Shown: positions 51,613-60,604, counted from the first letter of the stretch. The stretch: DNA of 64,000 nucleotides from CAXXOK01 sp963674895 (GCA_963674895.2 CAXXCY010000003.1:992001-1056000), one strand, 5' to 3'. Made by a program: numbers and translations. Notes: generated from the letters alone by a model not told the origin.

Positions 51613-53848
51613 AATCGCCTCAAGGGAATCCTTGTTCCATGTGGCCAACGGCTATCTGGGCGCCCGTGCCTGCCTGGAGGAGGGCGTGCCTCCGGGGGTT
51701 CGCAGTATCCGGGGTGCCTATCTGAACGCCATTTATGATACATATTCCATCCATTACGCCGAAAAGCTCTACGGATTCCCCAACGAAACGGAAACGATCG
51801 TCAACGTTCCGGACGTGCAGAACGTCACGCTGGTTTTGGACGGCGAGCCGTTCGACCCCTATACGGGTTCGCTGCCGTGCTTCACACAGACGCTGAACAT
51901 GGCCGCGGGACAGTATATACGGCGCGTTGTCTGGCGTTCGCCGCAGGGCCGGGAAACGGAGATCGTTTTCCGGCGCATGGCGTCCCTGTCCGTCAGGGAG
52001 CTGCTGACCATTCACGTCACCGTTACGCCCCGCAATTGGTCCGGCGTCATTCGCGTGGTTTCCACCCAGAGCAGCGACGTATTCAACGACGGAGATCCCA
52101 ACGACCCTCGCAAAGCGCCCGATAAAAGGCGCACGCTCCGCCCGGTCGACAGCAGGGTGGAAAACCAGATCCTCTATATGCAATGCGAAACGCTGCGCTC
52201 GCGGCTGACCGTGGCCAGCGCGGTGACGCATACGTATCCGGGTTCCATGATCGCCGCGTACCAGACAACGGAAACCTGCAATACGGCGATACTCGAAGGC
52301 AGCGCCGAGCAGGGTGTTGCGCTGTCCGTGGTCAAATGGTGCGTTTTTACGGACAACCGCAGGCACGCGTTGCCGCCTTCCACCGCGGGTTCACTGCTCA
52401 AAGAGCACAGCCAAACGCCCGTCGAAACCTGGTACCGCCGGCAGGCGAAGATCCTGTCCCAGTTTTGGAAGGCGTCGCGAATCACGATACCGGGCAAACC
52501 CGCAATGCAGTCCGGCGTCGATTTCGCGGTCTATTCGCTTTTCCAGTCCGCCGGGCAGGACGGCATATCCTCCATCGCCGCCAAGGGCCTCAGCGGGGAG
52601 GGGTACGAGGGCCATTTTTTCTGGGATACGGAAATCTATATGTTTCCGTTCTTCCTGCTCACGCACCCCGCGATGGCGCGGAGGCTCCTGGATTACCGGT
52701 ATGAAACGCTGGACGCCGCCAAGCGGCAGGCTAAACAGCTCGGGCATACGAAGGGGGCGCTTTATCCCTGGCGGACGATCAGCGGCAGCGAATGCTCGTC
52801 CTATTTCCCGTCCGGATCGGCGCAGTACCATATCAACAGCGACATCGCCCATGCCGTATACACCTACTATTTCGCGACCGGCGATCTGGAATATATGCGG
52901 GACAAGGGCGCGGAAATCCTGATCGAAACGGCCCGCCTGTGGCTCAATGTCGGGCATTGGCACGAAGGCCAGTTCCGTATCGACGGCGTAACAGGCCCGG
53001 ACGAATACACCTGTATTGTGAACAACAATTACTACACCAATCTTTCCGTGAAATACCACCTGCGAAACACCCTGCTGATCTGCAGCCGGCTCCGGGACGC
53101 GGACCCTTCGTTCTCCCTTTTCGGCCGTTATGGTTTAAGCGATGATGAGCTTGCGGAATTTCAACGCGCCAGCGACCATATCTACCTTCCCTACGATGAA
53201 AACCTCGGCATCTACGCGCAGGACGATTCCTTCCTGCAAAAACACCGGATGGACCTGCGCGCCATGGATAAGAGCTCGTTCCCGCTGCTATTGCATTTCC
53301 ATCCGCTGTCGCTGTACCGCCAGCAGGTATGCAAGCAGGCCGACGCGGTGCTGGCGCATTTCCTGTATGACTACGGGATCGACGACGCGGCGATCCGGCG
53401 CACCTATGATTACTACGAGCAGATCACGACCCACGATTCCTCGCTGTCCCCCTGTGTGTTTTCCATGATGGCGGCGCGAATCGGTGATCCCGAAAAGGCG
53501 CTGCGGTACTATATGAACTCCATCTATCTGGACGTGAAGAACAAGCAGCACAATACCGACGACGGCATCCATGCCGCCAATATGGGCGGCATCTATATGG
53601 GTATCGTCTTCGGGTTTGCCGGGCTGAGAATCCGCGCCGATGGATTGTCACTGCGCCCGTGCATACCCGGCGACATTCCCGGTTATTGCTTCCCCATCCG
53701 GTTCCGGGGCAGGCGTATCCTCGCGCAGGTTACGCAGGACGCGGTTACCCTGCAGGCCGACAGCCCGGAAGCCGTCGAGATCACCGTATTCGGCACTGTC
53801 TACGAAGTTGGCGACGCGCCGCTGCGCATTCCGCTGGAAACGGCATAA
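51578..53848 (+). CDS. GH65 disaccharide phosphorylase
   Basis: 756 residues, standard for GH65. The N-terminal beta-sandwich (NLHEIASRESLFHVANGYLGAR) is followed by an (alpha/alpha)6 barrel. The catalytic acid is Glu476 in VTGPDEYTC, next to NNNYYTN; the WDTEIYMFPFFLLTHP and the later KADAVL-like QADAVLAHF segments are also typical. It phosphorolyses an alpha-linked disaccharide (maltose, kojibiose, nigerose or trehalose class) to beta-glucose 1-phosphate plus a sugar. No beta-phosphoglucomutase gene, often adjacent in such clusters, is seen. GAGG precedes ATG 51578. Confidence 0.93.
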   Translation: MKLTRSGLNLHEIASRESLFHVANGYLGARACLEEGVPPGVRSIRGAYLNAIYDTYSIHYAEKLYGFPNETETIVNVPDVQNVTLVLDGEPFDPYTGSLPCFTQTLNMAAGQYIRRVVWRSPQGRETEIVFRRMASLSVRELLTIHVTVTPRNWSGVIRVVSTQSSDVFNDGDPNDPRKAPDKRRTLRPVDSRVENQILYMQCETLRSRLTVASAVTHTYPGSMIAAYQTTETCNTAILEGSAEQGVALSVVKWCVFTDNRRHALPPSTAGSLLKEHSQTPVETWYRRQAKILSQFWKASRITIPGKPAMQSGVDFAVYSLFQSAGQDGISSIAAKGLSGEGYEGHFFWDTEIYMFPFFLLTHPAMARRLLDYRYETLDAAKRQAKQLGHTKGALYPWRTISGSECSSYFPSGSAQYHINSDIAHAVYTYYFATGDLEYMRDKGAEILIETARLWLNVGHWHEGQFRIDGVTGPDEYTCIVNNNYYTNLSVKYHLRNTLLICSRLRDADPSFSLFGRYGLSDDELAEFQRASDHIYLPYDENLGIYAQDDSFLQKHRMDLRAMDKSSFPLLLHFHPLSLYRQQVCKQADAVLAHFLYDYGIDDAAIRRTYDYYEQITTHDSSLSPCVFSMMAARIGDPEKALRYYMNSIYLDVKNKQHNTDDGIHAANMGGIYMGIVFGFAGLRIRADGLSLRPCIPGDIPGYCFPIRFRGRRILAQVTQDAVTLQADSPEAVEITVFGTVYEVGDAPLRIPLETA

Positions 53849-54225
53849 ATCACCGCCGCATCCGTTCGGTATCCGTCCGAAATAGTTCCGATCGTCCGCC
53901 GCCTTTTCAAAGGCGGCGTTTTTTATTTCGTACTGCTAAACCCGGTGTATTCGAACATGCGGAAAGCCGTTTCGGGGCCGGCGTTGCCGGGCTTATTTGC
54001 ATCATCCATACTGAATCTGCCGAAAGTATTGACAAACCATGAAACAGTGTGATATTGTGGATACTAGTTGTTTTCGTTATAACATTTATCGCGCTCTATT
54101 CCTTATATTATATAGGTATTGTTTGTATGCAGATTTGTTTTTCATCGCATGCTTGAAGAATGGTTCACAGCCGGAATCACGGCTGTGTCCAAATAAGATC
54201 ACTTATTAAAGGAGGAAACGAAACC
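53849..54225 (+). promoter_or_regulatory. intergenic region: GH65 terminator and tct promoter
   Basis: No gene in this 377-base stretch. A strong terminator is at 53897-53924. TTGACA (54030-54035) with GATATT (54052-54057, 16-base spacer) is the likely tct promoter. Farther down, CACAGCCG (54166-54173) pairs with CGGCTGTG (54180-54187) over six bases, a candidate operator or leader hairpin, about 40 bases before the tctC start. Confidence 0.5.
53897..53924 (+). terminator. rho-independent terminator after GH65 gene
   Basis: Stem CGCCGCCTT with AAGGCGGCG (53897-53905 and 53910-53918), a four-base loop and six T residues make a textbook terminator for the araC-GH65 transcript. Confidence 0.92.
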
Positions 54226-55194
54226 ATGAAAAAGCTTGTGGCATTGTTGCTGGCAATCCTGATGATCGCGGGCCTCACCTCGGCGTTCGCGGCCGATTAC
54301 CCCTCCAAAGGCATCACGCTGATCTGCCCCTGGACGGCGGGCGGCGGAACCGACTCCTGCCTGCGCGCGCTCGCCGTATCGCTTGAAAAGGTGCTCGGCG
54401 TAACCGTAACGGTGGAAAACAAGACCGGCGGCGGCGGGCTGATCGGGCACAGCGCCATCGCGACGGCGAAGCCCGACGGCTATACGCTGGGCATGATCAC
54501 CTTCGAACTCTCCACCTATGTGCCGCAGGGCACGGGCGACATCACCTACGAGGATTATGTGCCCATCGCCCGCATCAATACCGACGCTGCCGCTCTGACC
54601 ATCAATACTCAGTGGGGTATCGACAACAACGTAACGGATGTCGCCTCGTTCGTGGAGTACTGCAAGGCGCATCCCGGCGAAGTGAACATCGGCAACTCCG
54701 CCCCCGCCTCCGTGTGGCATATCGGCGCGGGCCTGATGGCGGAAGTCACCGGCATCGAAGTGGAGCACGTGGCCTTTGAAGGCGCGGCCCCCGCCGTTAC
54801 GGCGCTGGCAGGCGGCCACATCGAAGCGGTTTCCGTGTCCCTGGGCGAGGTGCGCTCGCAGGTCGAAGCCGGCAATCTGAAGGTCCTGGGCGTGATGGAT
54901 ACCGTTCGCGCGCCGCTGTTCCCCGATGTGCCGACCTTCCAGGAGCAGGGCTACGACATCGTATACATGACCTGGCGCGGCATGGCGGCGCCGCTGGGCA
55001 TCGACGCGGATATTCTCGCCGTACTGCAGGACGCTTTCGCCAAGGCCGTACAGGACGCCGACTTCGTGACCTACATGAACAACGCGGCGCTGACGATCTC
55101 CTACCTGGATACAGCTGATTTCGAAGCGTTCCTGGCGAGGAACTACACCGACGTTGAAGCCACCATGAAGGCCCTGGGCCTGACCGCCGAATAA
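54226..55194 (+). CDS. tctC: tripartite tricarboxylate transporter binding protein
   Basis: 322 residues. Sec signal MKKLVALLLAILMIAG with cleavage after AFA. The mature part has TctC/Bug hallmarks: ICPWTAGGGTDSCLRALA near the start, the NKTGGGGLIGHS loop that binds the ligand carboxylate, and PTFQEQGYD near the end. It captures a carboxylic acid outside the cell for the TctB-TctA channel. GGAGG precedes ATG 54226. The true ligand (citrate, tartrate or other) is not predictable. Confidence 0.93.
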   Translation: MKKLVALLLAILMIAGLTSAFAADYPSKGITLICPWTAGGGTDSCLRALAVSLEKVLGVTVTVENKTGGGGLIGHSAIATAKPDGYTLGMITFELSTYVPQGTGDITYEDYVPIARINTDAAALTINTQWGIDNNVTDVASFVEYCKAHPGEVNIGNSAPASVWHIGAGLMAEVTGIEVEHVAFEGAAPAVTALAGGHIEAVSVSLGEVRSQVEAGNLKVLGVMDTVRAPLFPDVPTFQEQGYDIVYMTWRGMAAPLGIDADILAVLQDAFAKAVQDADFVTYMNNAALTISYLDTADFEAFLARNYTDVEATMKALGLTAE

Positions 55195-55215
55195 CCCGTA
55201 CCAACCCTGCGTGAC

Positions 55216-55252
55216 CGGCAGGCGGGCATTCGGACATTCGGCCCGCCTGCCG
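55216..55252 (+). terminator. hairpin between tctC and tctB
   Basis: A 12-bp perfect stem, CGGCAGGCGGGC (55216-55227) with GCCCGCCTGCCG (55241-55252), and a 13-base loop occupy most of the 77-base gap after tctC. It is followed by CTTTG rather than a U-run. It matches the pattern seen after other binding-protein genes in the window. Confidence 0.75.
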
Positions 55253-55271
55253 CTTTGAAAGGGAGGAACCC

Positions 55272-55754
55272 ATGAAAAGAAGAATGACCGCGCAAACCAG
55301 CAACCTGATCTGTGCGTTCGTGGGGATTGCCGTCGGCGCCGTCGCCATCGGGATCACCACCGGCTTCAAGCAATTCGTCAACGTTCCCGTCGGCCCCGAG
55401 GTGTTTCCGCGGATCATGGCCGCCGGCCTGATCCTCTGTTCCATAGCGTTGATCATTTTCAACCTCGTCAAGAAAGACACGGAGAAGGCGCCCCCGCTCT
55501 CCCTGCGGGACCACGGGATACGGCGCATGCTGATCATCGCCGGAATCGTGCTCGTGTATTATCTGCTGCTGGAGACGGTCGGATATCTGATCCTGTCTCC
55601 CCTGCTGCTGTTTTTCTCCATGTTTGTCATGGACTACCGCAACTATCGGAATATGGCGATTATTTCCGTAAGCGTGACCGCCGCGGTGTTTCTCCTGTTC
55701 TGGCAAGTGCTTGTGATCGAGCTGCCGTTGGGATTTCTGGAGTCTCTGTTCTAA
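55272..55754 (+). CDS. tctB: tripartite tricarboxylate transporter small membrane subunit
   Basis: 160 residues with four hydrophobic helices (about 12-30, 44-62, 82-105 and 113-150), the size and topology of TctB. The VGPEVFPRIMAAGLIL segment matches the family pattern. GGGAGG precedes the ATG. It partners with TctA to form the channel. Confidence 0.88.
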   Translation: MKRRMTAQTSNLICAFVGIAVGAVAIGITTGFKQFVNVPVGPEVFPRIMAAGLILCSIALIIFNLVKKDTEKAPPLSLRDHGIRRMLIIAGIVLVYYLLLETVGYLILSPLLLFFSMFVMDYRNYRNMAIISVSVTAAVFLLFWQVLVIELPLGFLESLF

Positions 55755-55767
55755 GGAGCGATGCGTT

Positions 55768-57342
55768 TTGGATTGGAATTTACTGCTCAATAGTTACGGA
55801 AGCGTGATTTTGAATCCGCAGATCCTGATCATGCTCCTTGTGGGCGCGATCGGCGGTGTGCTGTTCGGGGCCATACCCGGCCTGACGGCCACGCTGGGCG
55901 TCGCGCTGCTGATCCCGTTTTCCTTCGGGATGGATCTGATCCCTTCCCTCGGCCTGCTGCTGGGCATTTACTGCGGCGCGATGTACGGCGGATCGATCTC
56001 CGCCATTCTCATCCATACGCCCGGCACGCCCGCCGCCGCCGCCACCATACTGGACGGCTATCCGATGGGACAGAAGGGCGAAGCCGGGCGCGCGCTGTCC
56101 ATTGCGATGTTCTCGTCGTTCTGCGGCGGCGTGATCGGCGCGTTGGTGATGACCTTCCTGTCGCCGGTCGTCGCAAGAGCCGCGCTGGCGTTCGGCCCGG
56201 CGGAGCTGTTCATGCTGGCGATGTTCGGCCTGTCCGTGATCATCGCGATTTCCGGGAAGTCCATCACCAAGGGCCTGATGAGCGCATTTTTCGGCCTGCT
56301 CCTGTGTACCATCGGCATGGACCCGGCGTGCGGCTATCTGCGTTTCGTTCCCAAGGGCGTATACGGCCTGTATGAAGGCCCGCCTTTCATCCCCACGCTG
56401 ATCGGCCTGTTCGCGCTGGCGGAAGTCTTTTCCACGGTGGAAAAGATGGCACGGGGGGAGATCGAGGATACGCAAACCAATATGAAAGTCACCCGCGCCC
56501 TGCCGTCCTGGGCGGATATCAAGCGCACCTGGAAAAATATACTGTCCGGCGGGCTGATCGGCACCTTCATCGGCGCCATTCCCGGCGCGGGCGGCGATAT
56601 CGGTGCGTTTGTCTCCTACGGCGTTTCCAAGGGCGCCTCCAGGCATCCCGAACGGTTCGGCACGGGAATTCCGGAGGGCGTGGCCGCAACCGAATCGGCC
56701 AACAACGGCGCATCGGGCGGCGCGATGATCCCGCTCCTCTCCCTGGGCGTCCCCGGAGACAGCGTAACGGCCGTGCTGCTGGGCGCGTTCATCATGAAGG
56801 GGATCACGCCGGGGCCGATGATGTACGTCAACGAGCTGCCCACGGTCTACGGCGTGTTCGCCGCGCTGATGATGGCAAACCTCGCGATGCTTCTCGTCGG
56901 CGTTGTGGGCGTGCGGTTTTTCGCCAGGATTATCTCCGTCAACAAGCGGATTCTGATGCCCGTCATCCTGATTATGAGCCTGGTGGGCTCCTACGCCATC
57001 AACCAGAACGTATTTGATATCGGCGTCGCGCTGGCGTTCGGCCTGATCGGGTATCTGATGCAGAAATATGATTTCCCGCTCTCCCCCATCTTGCTGGCGC
57101 TGATTCTGGGACCGATGTCCGAAGCGAATTTCAGGCGCTTCATGCAGATCGAAAAGGGGAACTTCATGACCATCTTCACCCATCCGATCTGCGTGGTGTT
57201 CATCGTCCTTTCCGTCGGCTCGCTGGTCTTCTCCGTCATCAACCAGCGTAAGATCAACAAGCGCACGGGGACTGTGATCGGCGACGGCAAGGTGGAGGAC
57301 CTCGCCGAGGCTTTCGAGGAAGGCAAGGGCGACGCCGAATAA
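55768..57342 (+). CDS. tctA: tripartite tricarboxylate transporter large membrane subunit
   Basis: 524 residues with about eleven helices. TctA marks include GAIPGLTATLGVALLIPFSF near residue 30, GIYCGAMYGGSISAILIHTPG, and the internal duplicate of that motif: GAIPGAGGDIGAFVSYG followed by ATESANNGASGGAMIPLLSLGVPG. The start is TTG 55768 with AAGGAG nine bases upstream. It is the transport channel, driven by ion gradient, with TctC and TctB as partners. Confidence 0.95.
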   Translation: MDWNLLLNSYGSVILNPQILIMLLVGAIGGVLFGAIPGLTATLGVALLIPFSFGMDLIPSLGLLLGIYCGAMYGGSISAILIHTPGTPAAAATILDGYPMGQKGEAGRALSIAMFSSFCGGVIGALVMTFLSPVVARAALAFGPAELFMLAMFGLSVIIAISGKSITKGLMSAFFGLLLCTIGMDPACGYLRFVPKGVYGLYEGPPFIPTLIGLFALAEVFSTVEKMARGEIEDTQTNMKVTRALPSWADIKRTWKNILSGGLIGTFIGAIPGAGGDIGAFVSYGVSKGASRHPERFGTGIPEGVAATESANNGASGGAMIPLLSLGVPGDSVTAVLLGAFIMKGITPGPMMYVNELPTVYGVFAALMMANLAMLLVGVVGVRFFARIISVNKRILMPVILIMSLVGSYAINQNVFDIGVALAFGLIGYLMQKYDFPLSPILLALILGPMSEANFRRFMQIEKGNFMTIFTHPICVVFIVLSVGSLVFSVINQRKINKRTGTVIGDGKVEDLAEAFEEGKGDAE

Positions 57343-57376
57343 CCGCGGAACGCGTATACGGAAGCGAACAAAACAA

Positions 57377-57410
57377 CCGGGCATGAGATTCAAGATCATG
57401 CCCGGCTGCT
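57377..57410. terminator. bidirectional terminator between tctA and pfkB-like gene
   Basis: A 10-bp perfect stem (CCGGGCATGA at 57377-57386, TCATGCCCGG at 57396-57405) with a nine-base loop lies between the convergent genes. CTGCTTTT follows on the plus side and TTGTTTTGTT on the minus side, so it can serve both transcripts. Confidence 0.85.
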
Positions 57411-57430
57411 TTTCCCATTGTATCTTCTGA

Positions 57431-58348
57431 CTACAATTCCCGCGTTTGCACCTGGGAAAGCAACTCCGTAAAATCCCGCTCTCTGAACGAATAGACGCCG
57501 CCGCCCTTTACGCTTGCCGCGCCTGCGGCGACGCCGTAACGCAGGGAATCAAACGGAGTTTCTCCCTTCGCAAGCCCATACAGAAGCCCCGCCAGCATCG
57601 CGTCCCCAGCTCCCAGGGTGGATACGGCGGAAACCGCAATGGCAGGCGCAAATACGGCGCGTACCCCGTCCGTCATCAGCGCGCCCTCCGCTCCCAGGGA
57701 AACCGCGGCGTAGGTAACGCCCAGCCGGCATAGCTCCACCGCCGCGTTATGGACTGCTTCCCGCGTTGTTAACCTCGTTCCCGCCAGATCCTCAAGCTCC
57801 GAAAGGTTGGGCTTGATCAGGAACGGTTTCCCCGTTACCGCTTGCCGCAGCGCCTCGCCGGACGTATCCACGATCCAGCGCTTGTCCGGCATGGCGTTCA
57901 TGAGCGCCGGATACGTGTCCGAAGAACATCCCGGCGGCAAGCTGCCGCACAGCGCGATCATCGGACTGGTCTGCCTGACGAGGATTTGCTCAAGCCGCTT
58001 GAGCCCCTCGCCGTCCACCGCCGCGCCCAGCTCGTTAAACTCGGTTACGGAACCGTTACCCGAATCGATAATCTTCAGGTTGCGGCGCACGCTGCCCGGC
58101 ACCGGGACCGGAAAAAAGCGCACGCCTTCGGCTTCCATGCTCTTGGAAAAGAACGGCACGTCCGCCTCTCCTACGCAGCTTACGCAGGTTACCCCGGCAT
58201 GAAGCCGGCCGAGCACGACGGCAACGTTTACGCCCTTGCCGTTGGCCGTCGTGCGCACGTTATGCAGCCGGTTGAGCCCGCCGACTATCAATTGTTCGAC
58301 GCCCGCGCTTTGATCGACAGCCGGGTTCAGGCATACGGTGGTGATCAT
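57431..58348 (-). CDS. pfkB: PfkB-type 1-phosphofructokinase family kinase
   Basis: 305 residues of the ribokinase fold. The opening TVCLNPAVDQS is the 1-phosphofructokinase/tagatose-6-phosphate kinase signature. GGLNRLHNVRTTANGKGVNVA follows, and the ATP-site signature is STLGAGDAMLAGLL with the catalytic Asp. It phosphorylates a sugar phosphate, probably fructose 1-phosphate or tagatose 6-phosphate. No PTS or aldolase gene is adjacent, so substrate choice is open. The mgl (galactose) operon is 40 kb away. Confidence 0.85.
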   Translation of the reverse strand: MITTVCLNPAVDQSAGVEQLIVGGLNRLHNVRTTANGKGVNVAVVLGRLHAGVTCVSCVGEADVPFFSKSMEAEGVRFFPVPVPGSVRRNLKIIDSGNGSVTEFNELGAAVDGEGLKRLEQILVRQTSPMIALCGSLPPGCSSDTYPALMNAMPDKRWIVDTSGEALRQAVTGKPFLIKPNLSELEDLAGTRLTTREAVHNAAVELCRLGVTYAAVSLGAEGALMTDGVRAVFAPAIAVSAVSTLGAGDAMLAGLLYGLAKGETPFDSLRYGVAAGAASVKGGGVYSFRERDFTELLSQVQTREL

Positions 58349-58374
58349 GGAATCTCCTTTGGCTTATGAGAGTG

Positions 58375-58406
58375 AAAGACCCTCCCCTGCAATGGTAAGG
58401 GTCTTT
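58375..58406 (-). terminator. terminator after EF-G-like gene
   Basis: AAAGACCCT (58375-58383) pairs with AGGGTCTTT (58398-58406) over 14 bases. On the minus strand it is followed by a T-containing tail. It lies 17 bases beyond the EF-G-like stop and just upstream of the next minus-strand gene. Confidence 0.6.
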
Positions 58407-58422
58407 TGCAATATCGCAGGGT

Positions 58423-60504
58423 TTAGTCTTCTTCTTCCTCTTCCTTTGCCGCGCTCTCGATAATCTTCTGCGCTACGTTCGCAGGCACTTCCTCGTACCG
58501 TTCGAAGCTCATCGTAAACGAGCCGCGCGCCTGTGTCATCGAGCGCAGGTCCGTTGCGTACTTGAACATCTCGGCAAGCGGCGCTTCGGCTTCCAGCTTC
58601 TGCAGACCGTCCACCTGGTTCATGCCCATGATGCGTCCGCGGCGCTTGTTCATGTCGCCCATGATATCGCCCATGTACTCGTCGGGCACGAACACGTTCA
58701 CGTGCATGATCGGCTCCAGCAGCACGGGGCCCGCTTCCATACAGCCCTTTTTGAAGGAGATGCGCGCCGCCGTTTTGAAGGCCATTTCCGAGGAGTCCAC
58801 CGCGTGATAGGAACCGTCGTAGAGCTTCGCGTGCAGGCCGACCATCGGATAGCCCGCGAGCACGCCCTTTCTGATGTTCTCGCGCAGGCCCTTTTCCACG
58901 GATGGGATAAAGTTGCGCGGCACCACGCCGCCTACGACGGCGTCTTCAAACTCAAACTCGATATTCGTATCCCCGATCGGCGAGTACTCGATCCACACGT
59001 CGCCGAACTGGCCGTGGCCGCCGGACTGCTTTTTGTGGCGTCCCTGCGCCTTTACGGTCTTCTTGATGGTCTCGCGGTACGGCACGCGGGGCTCCTGCAT
59101 TTCGGAGTTCGCGCCGAACTTGGTCGCCAGCTTGTTCTTCACGACGTCCAGGTGCAGGTCGCCCTGCGCCCAAACGAGCGTTTCGCCGGTTTCCGCGTTC
59201 TTTTCCACGCTGATGGACGGGTCTTCTTCCTGCAGCTTCGCCAGGCCGCCGAATACCTTGTCCTCCTCGCCCTGCTTGGACGCGAACACAGCCTTGCTGA
59301 TGCAGGGAGCCGGGAACTCGATCTTGGGATAGACGATCTGGTGCGCCTGGTCGCACAGCGTGTCGCCGGTATTGGTCGTCTGCAGCTTCGCCATCGCGCC
59401 GAAATCGCCCGCGTTCAGCTGTTCGGAGGGGATCAGCTTCTTGCCGCGCAGGATGTTGACGCCCGCAACCTTTTCCGTCTTCCCGGCCTCGGGATTGTAA
59501 ACCGAGGTGCTCGACGTCAGGGACCCGCTCATGACCTTGAACAGCGACAGCTTGCCGACAAACGGGTCGGCGATCGTTTTGTAGATAAACGCGGAAAACG
59601 GCTCGCTGGTCGCGCACTTGCGGCTGATTTCCTGATCCGTTTTCGGGTCCTTGCCCTCGTAGGTTTTACCATCGGGCGAAGGCAGGAAATCGGCAATGAC
59701 GTCCAGCAGCTTGGTGACGCCGACGGTCGTTACCGCCGAACACGGTACGACGGGCGTAATCTCGCACTTGGACATACCGGTGGAAAAGCCGTTGAGCAGT
59801 TCCTCATGTGTCAGCGTTTCGCCTTCAAGGTATTTCATCATCAGCTCATCGTCTACTGCCGCCGCGGCTTCGGTGACTTCCTCAAGCGCCGTTGCAATCC
59901 TGTCGGCCATACCGTCGGGAATCGGGATTTCCTTGGGAACCTTGCCCGTGCAGTCGTACGCCTTGTTCTCCAGAACGTTCACGACGCCCTTGAAGCTTTC
60001 GCCGCTGCCGATGGGCAGCAAAATCGGCACCACGCTGGAACCGAACATATCCCTGAGCTGTGAAAACACCTTATCGTAATCCGCGTGCTCGCGGTCCATT
60101 TGATTGATAATCAGCATCTTGCCGACTTTATATTTGGTGGCGTACTGCCAGGCCTTCTCCGTGCCCACGGCCACGCCGCTGGAGGCGTTTACCAGAATGC
60201 CGGCCGTCTCCGCAACGCGCAGGGGTCCGATCATTTCCCCGATAAAATCAAAATACCCGGGCACGTCGATGATATTCAGGCGCTTCTTTTTCCATTCGAT
60301 CGGCGCAACCGCTGCGCTGATGGAAATGGTCCGTTTGTTTTCCTCCGGGTCGAAGTCCGTGACCGTCGTCCCGTCCTCCACCCTGCCCTGCCGGTCCGTA
60401 ACACCCGCGGCGAACAGCAATCCTTCCACAAGCGTCGTTTTGCCGTCGCCGCCATGTCCGAGGATGGCGATGTTCCTGATGTCCTTGGTTTCAAAACCAG
60501 CCAT
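58423..60504 (-). CDS. elongation-factor-G-like GTPase (EF-G paralogue)
   Basis: 693 residues, EF-G domain order G, II, III, IV, V. The P-loop is GHGGDGKTT. Switch II reads DVPGYFDF where true EF-G has DTPGHVDF: the catalytic His is Tyr. The G4 motif is NQMDRE instead of NKMDR. Domain IV shows QSGGHGQFGDVWIEYSPI, and the end is a Glu-rich tail (AAKEEEEED). These changes are usual for the EF-G-like (FusA2-type) subfamily, whose role is not settled, and which is generally not the main translocase. ATG 60504 follows AGGGGGATC. A housekeeping-type EF-G is not in the window. Confidence 0.92.
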   Translation of the reverse strand: MAGFETKDIRNIAILGHGGDGKTTLVEGLLFAAGVTDRQGRVEDGTTVTDFDPEENKRTISISAAVAPIEWKKKRLNIIDVPGYFDFIGEMIGPLRVAETAGILVNASSGVAVGTEKAWQYATKYKVGKMLIINQMDREHADYDKVFSQLRDMFGSSVVPILLPIGSGESFKGVVNVLENKAYDCTGKVPKEIPIPDGMADRIATALEEVTEAAAAVDDELMMKYLEGETLTHEELLNGFSTGMSKCEITPVVPCSAVTTVGVTKLLDVIADFLPSPDGKTYEGKDPKTDQEISRKCATSEPFSAFIYKTIADPFVGKLSLFKVMSGSLTSSTSVYNPEAGKTEKVAGVNILRGKKLIPSEQLNAGDFGAMAKLQTTNTGDTLCDQAHQIVYPKIEFPAPCISKAVFASKQGEEDKVFGGLAKLQEEDPSISVEKNAETGETLVWAQGDLHLDVVKNKLATKFGANSEMQEPRVPYRETIKKTVKAQGRHKKQSGGHGQFGDVWIEYSPIGDTNIEFEFEDAVVGGVVPRNFIPSVEKGLRENIRKGVLAGYPMVGLHAKLYDGSYHAVDSSEMAFKTAARISFKKGCMEAGPVLLEPIMHVNVFVPDEYMGDIMGDMNKRRGRIMGMNQVDGLQKLEAEAPLAEMFKYATDLRSMTQARGSFTMSFERYEEVPANVAQKIIESAAKEEEEED

Positions 60505-60604
60505 GATGATCCCCCTCAATATGATGAACATTTACACCATGCGTACAATAAAAGCATTTATTCGTACTGTGCCATGATGCTTTCGATTTGATATCAGCCT
60601 TCAA

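Noticed and set aside
55780..57399. Minus-strand frame of 539 codons opposite tctA
   Set aside because: Pure antisense of a well-supported transporter gene; composition rich in Arg, His, Gln and Asp without motifs.
58702..60063. Plus-strand frame of 453 codons opposite the EF-G-like gene
   Set aside because: Antisense shadow: no ribosome site, no domain, while the minus strand encodes a full EF-G-like protein.
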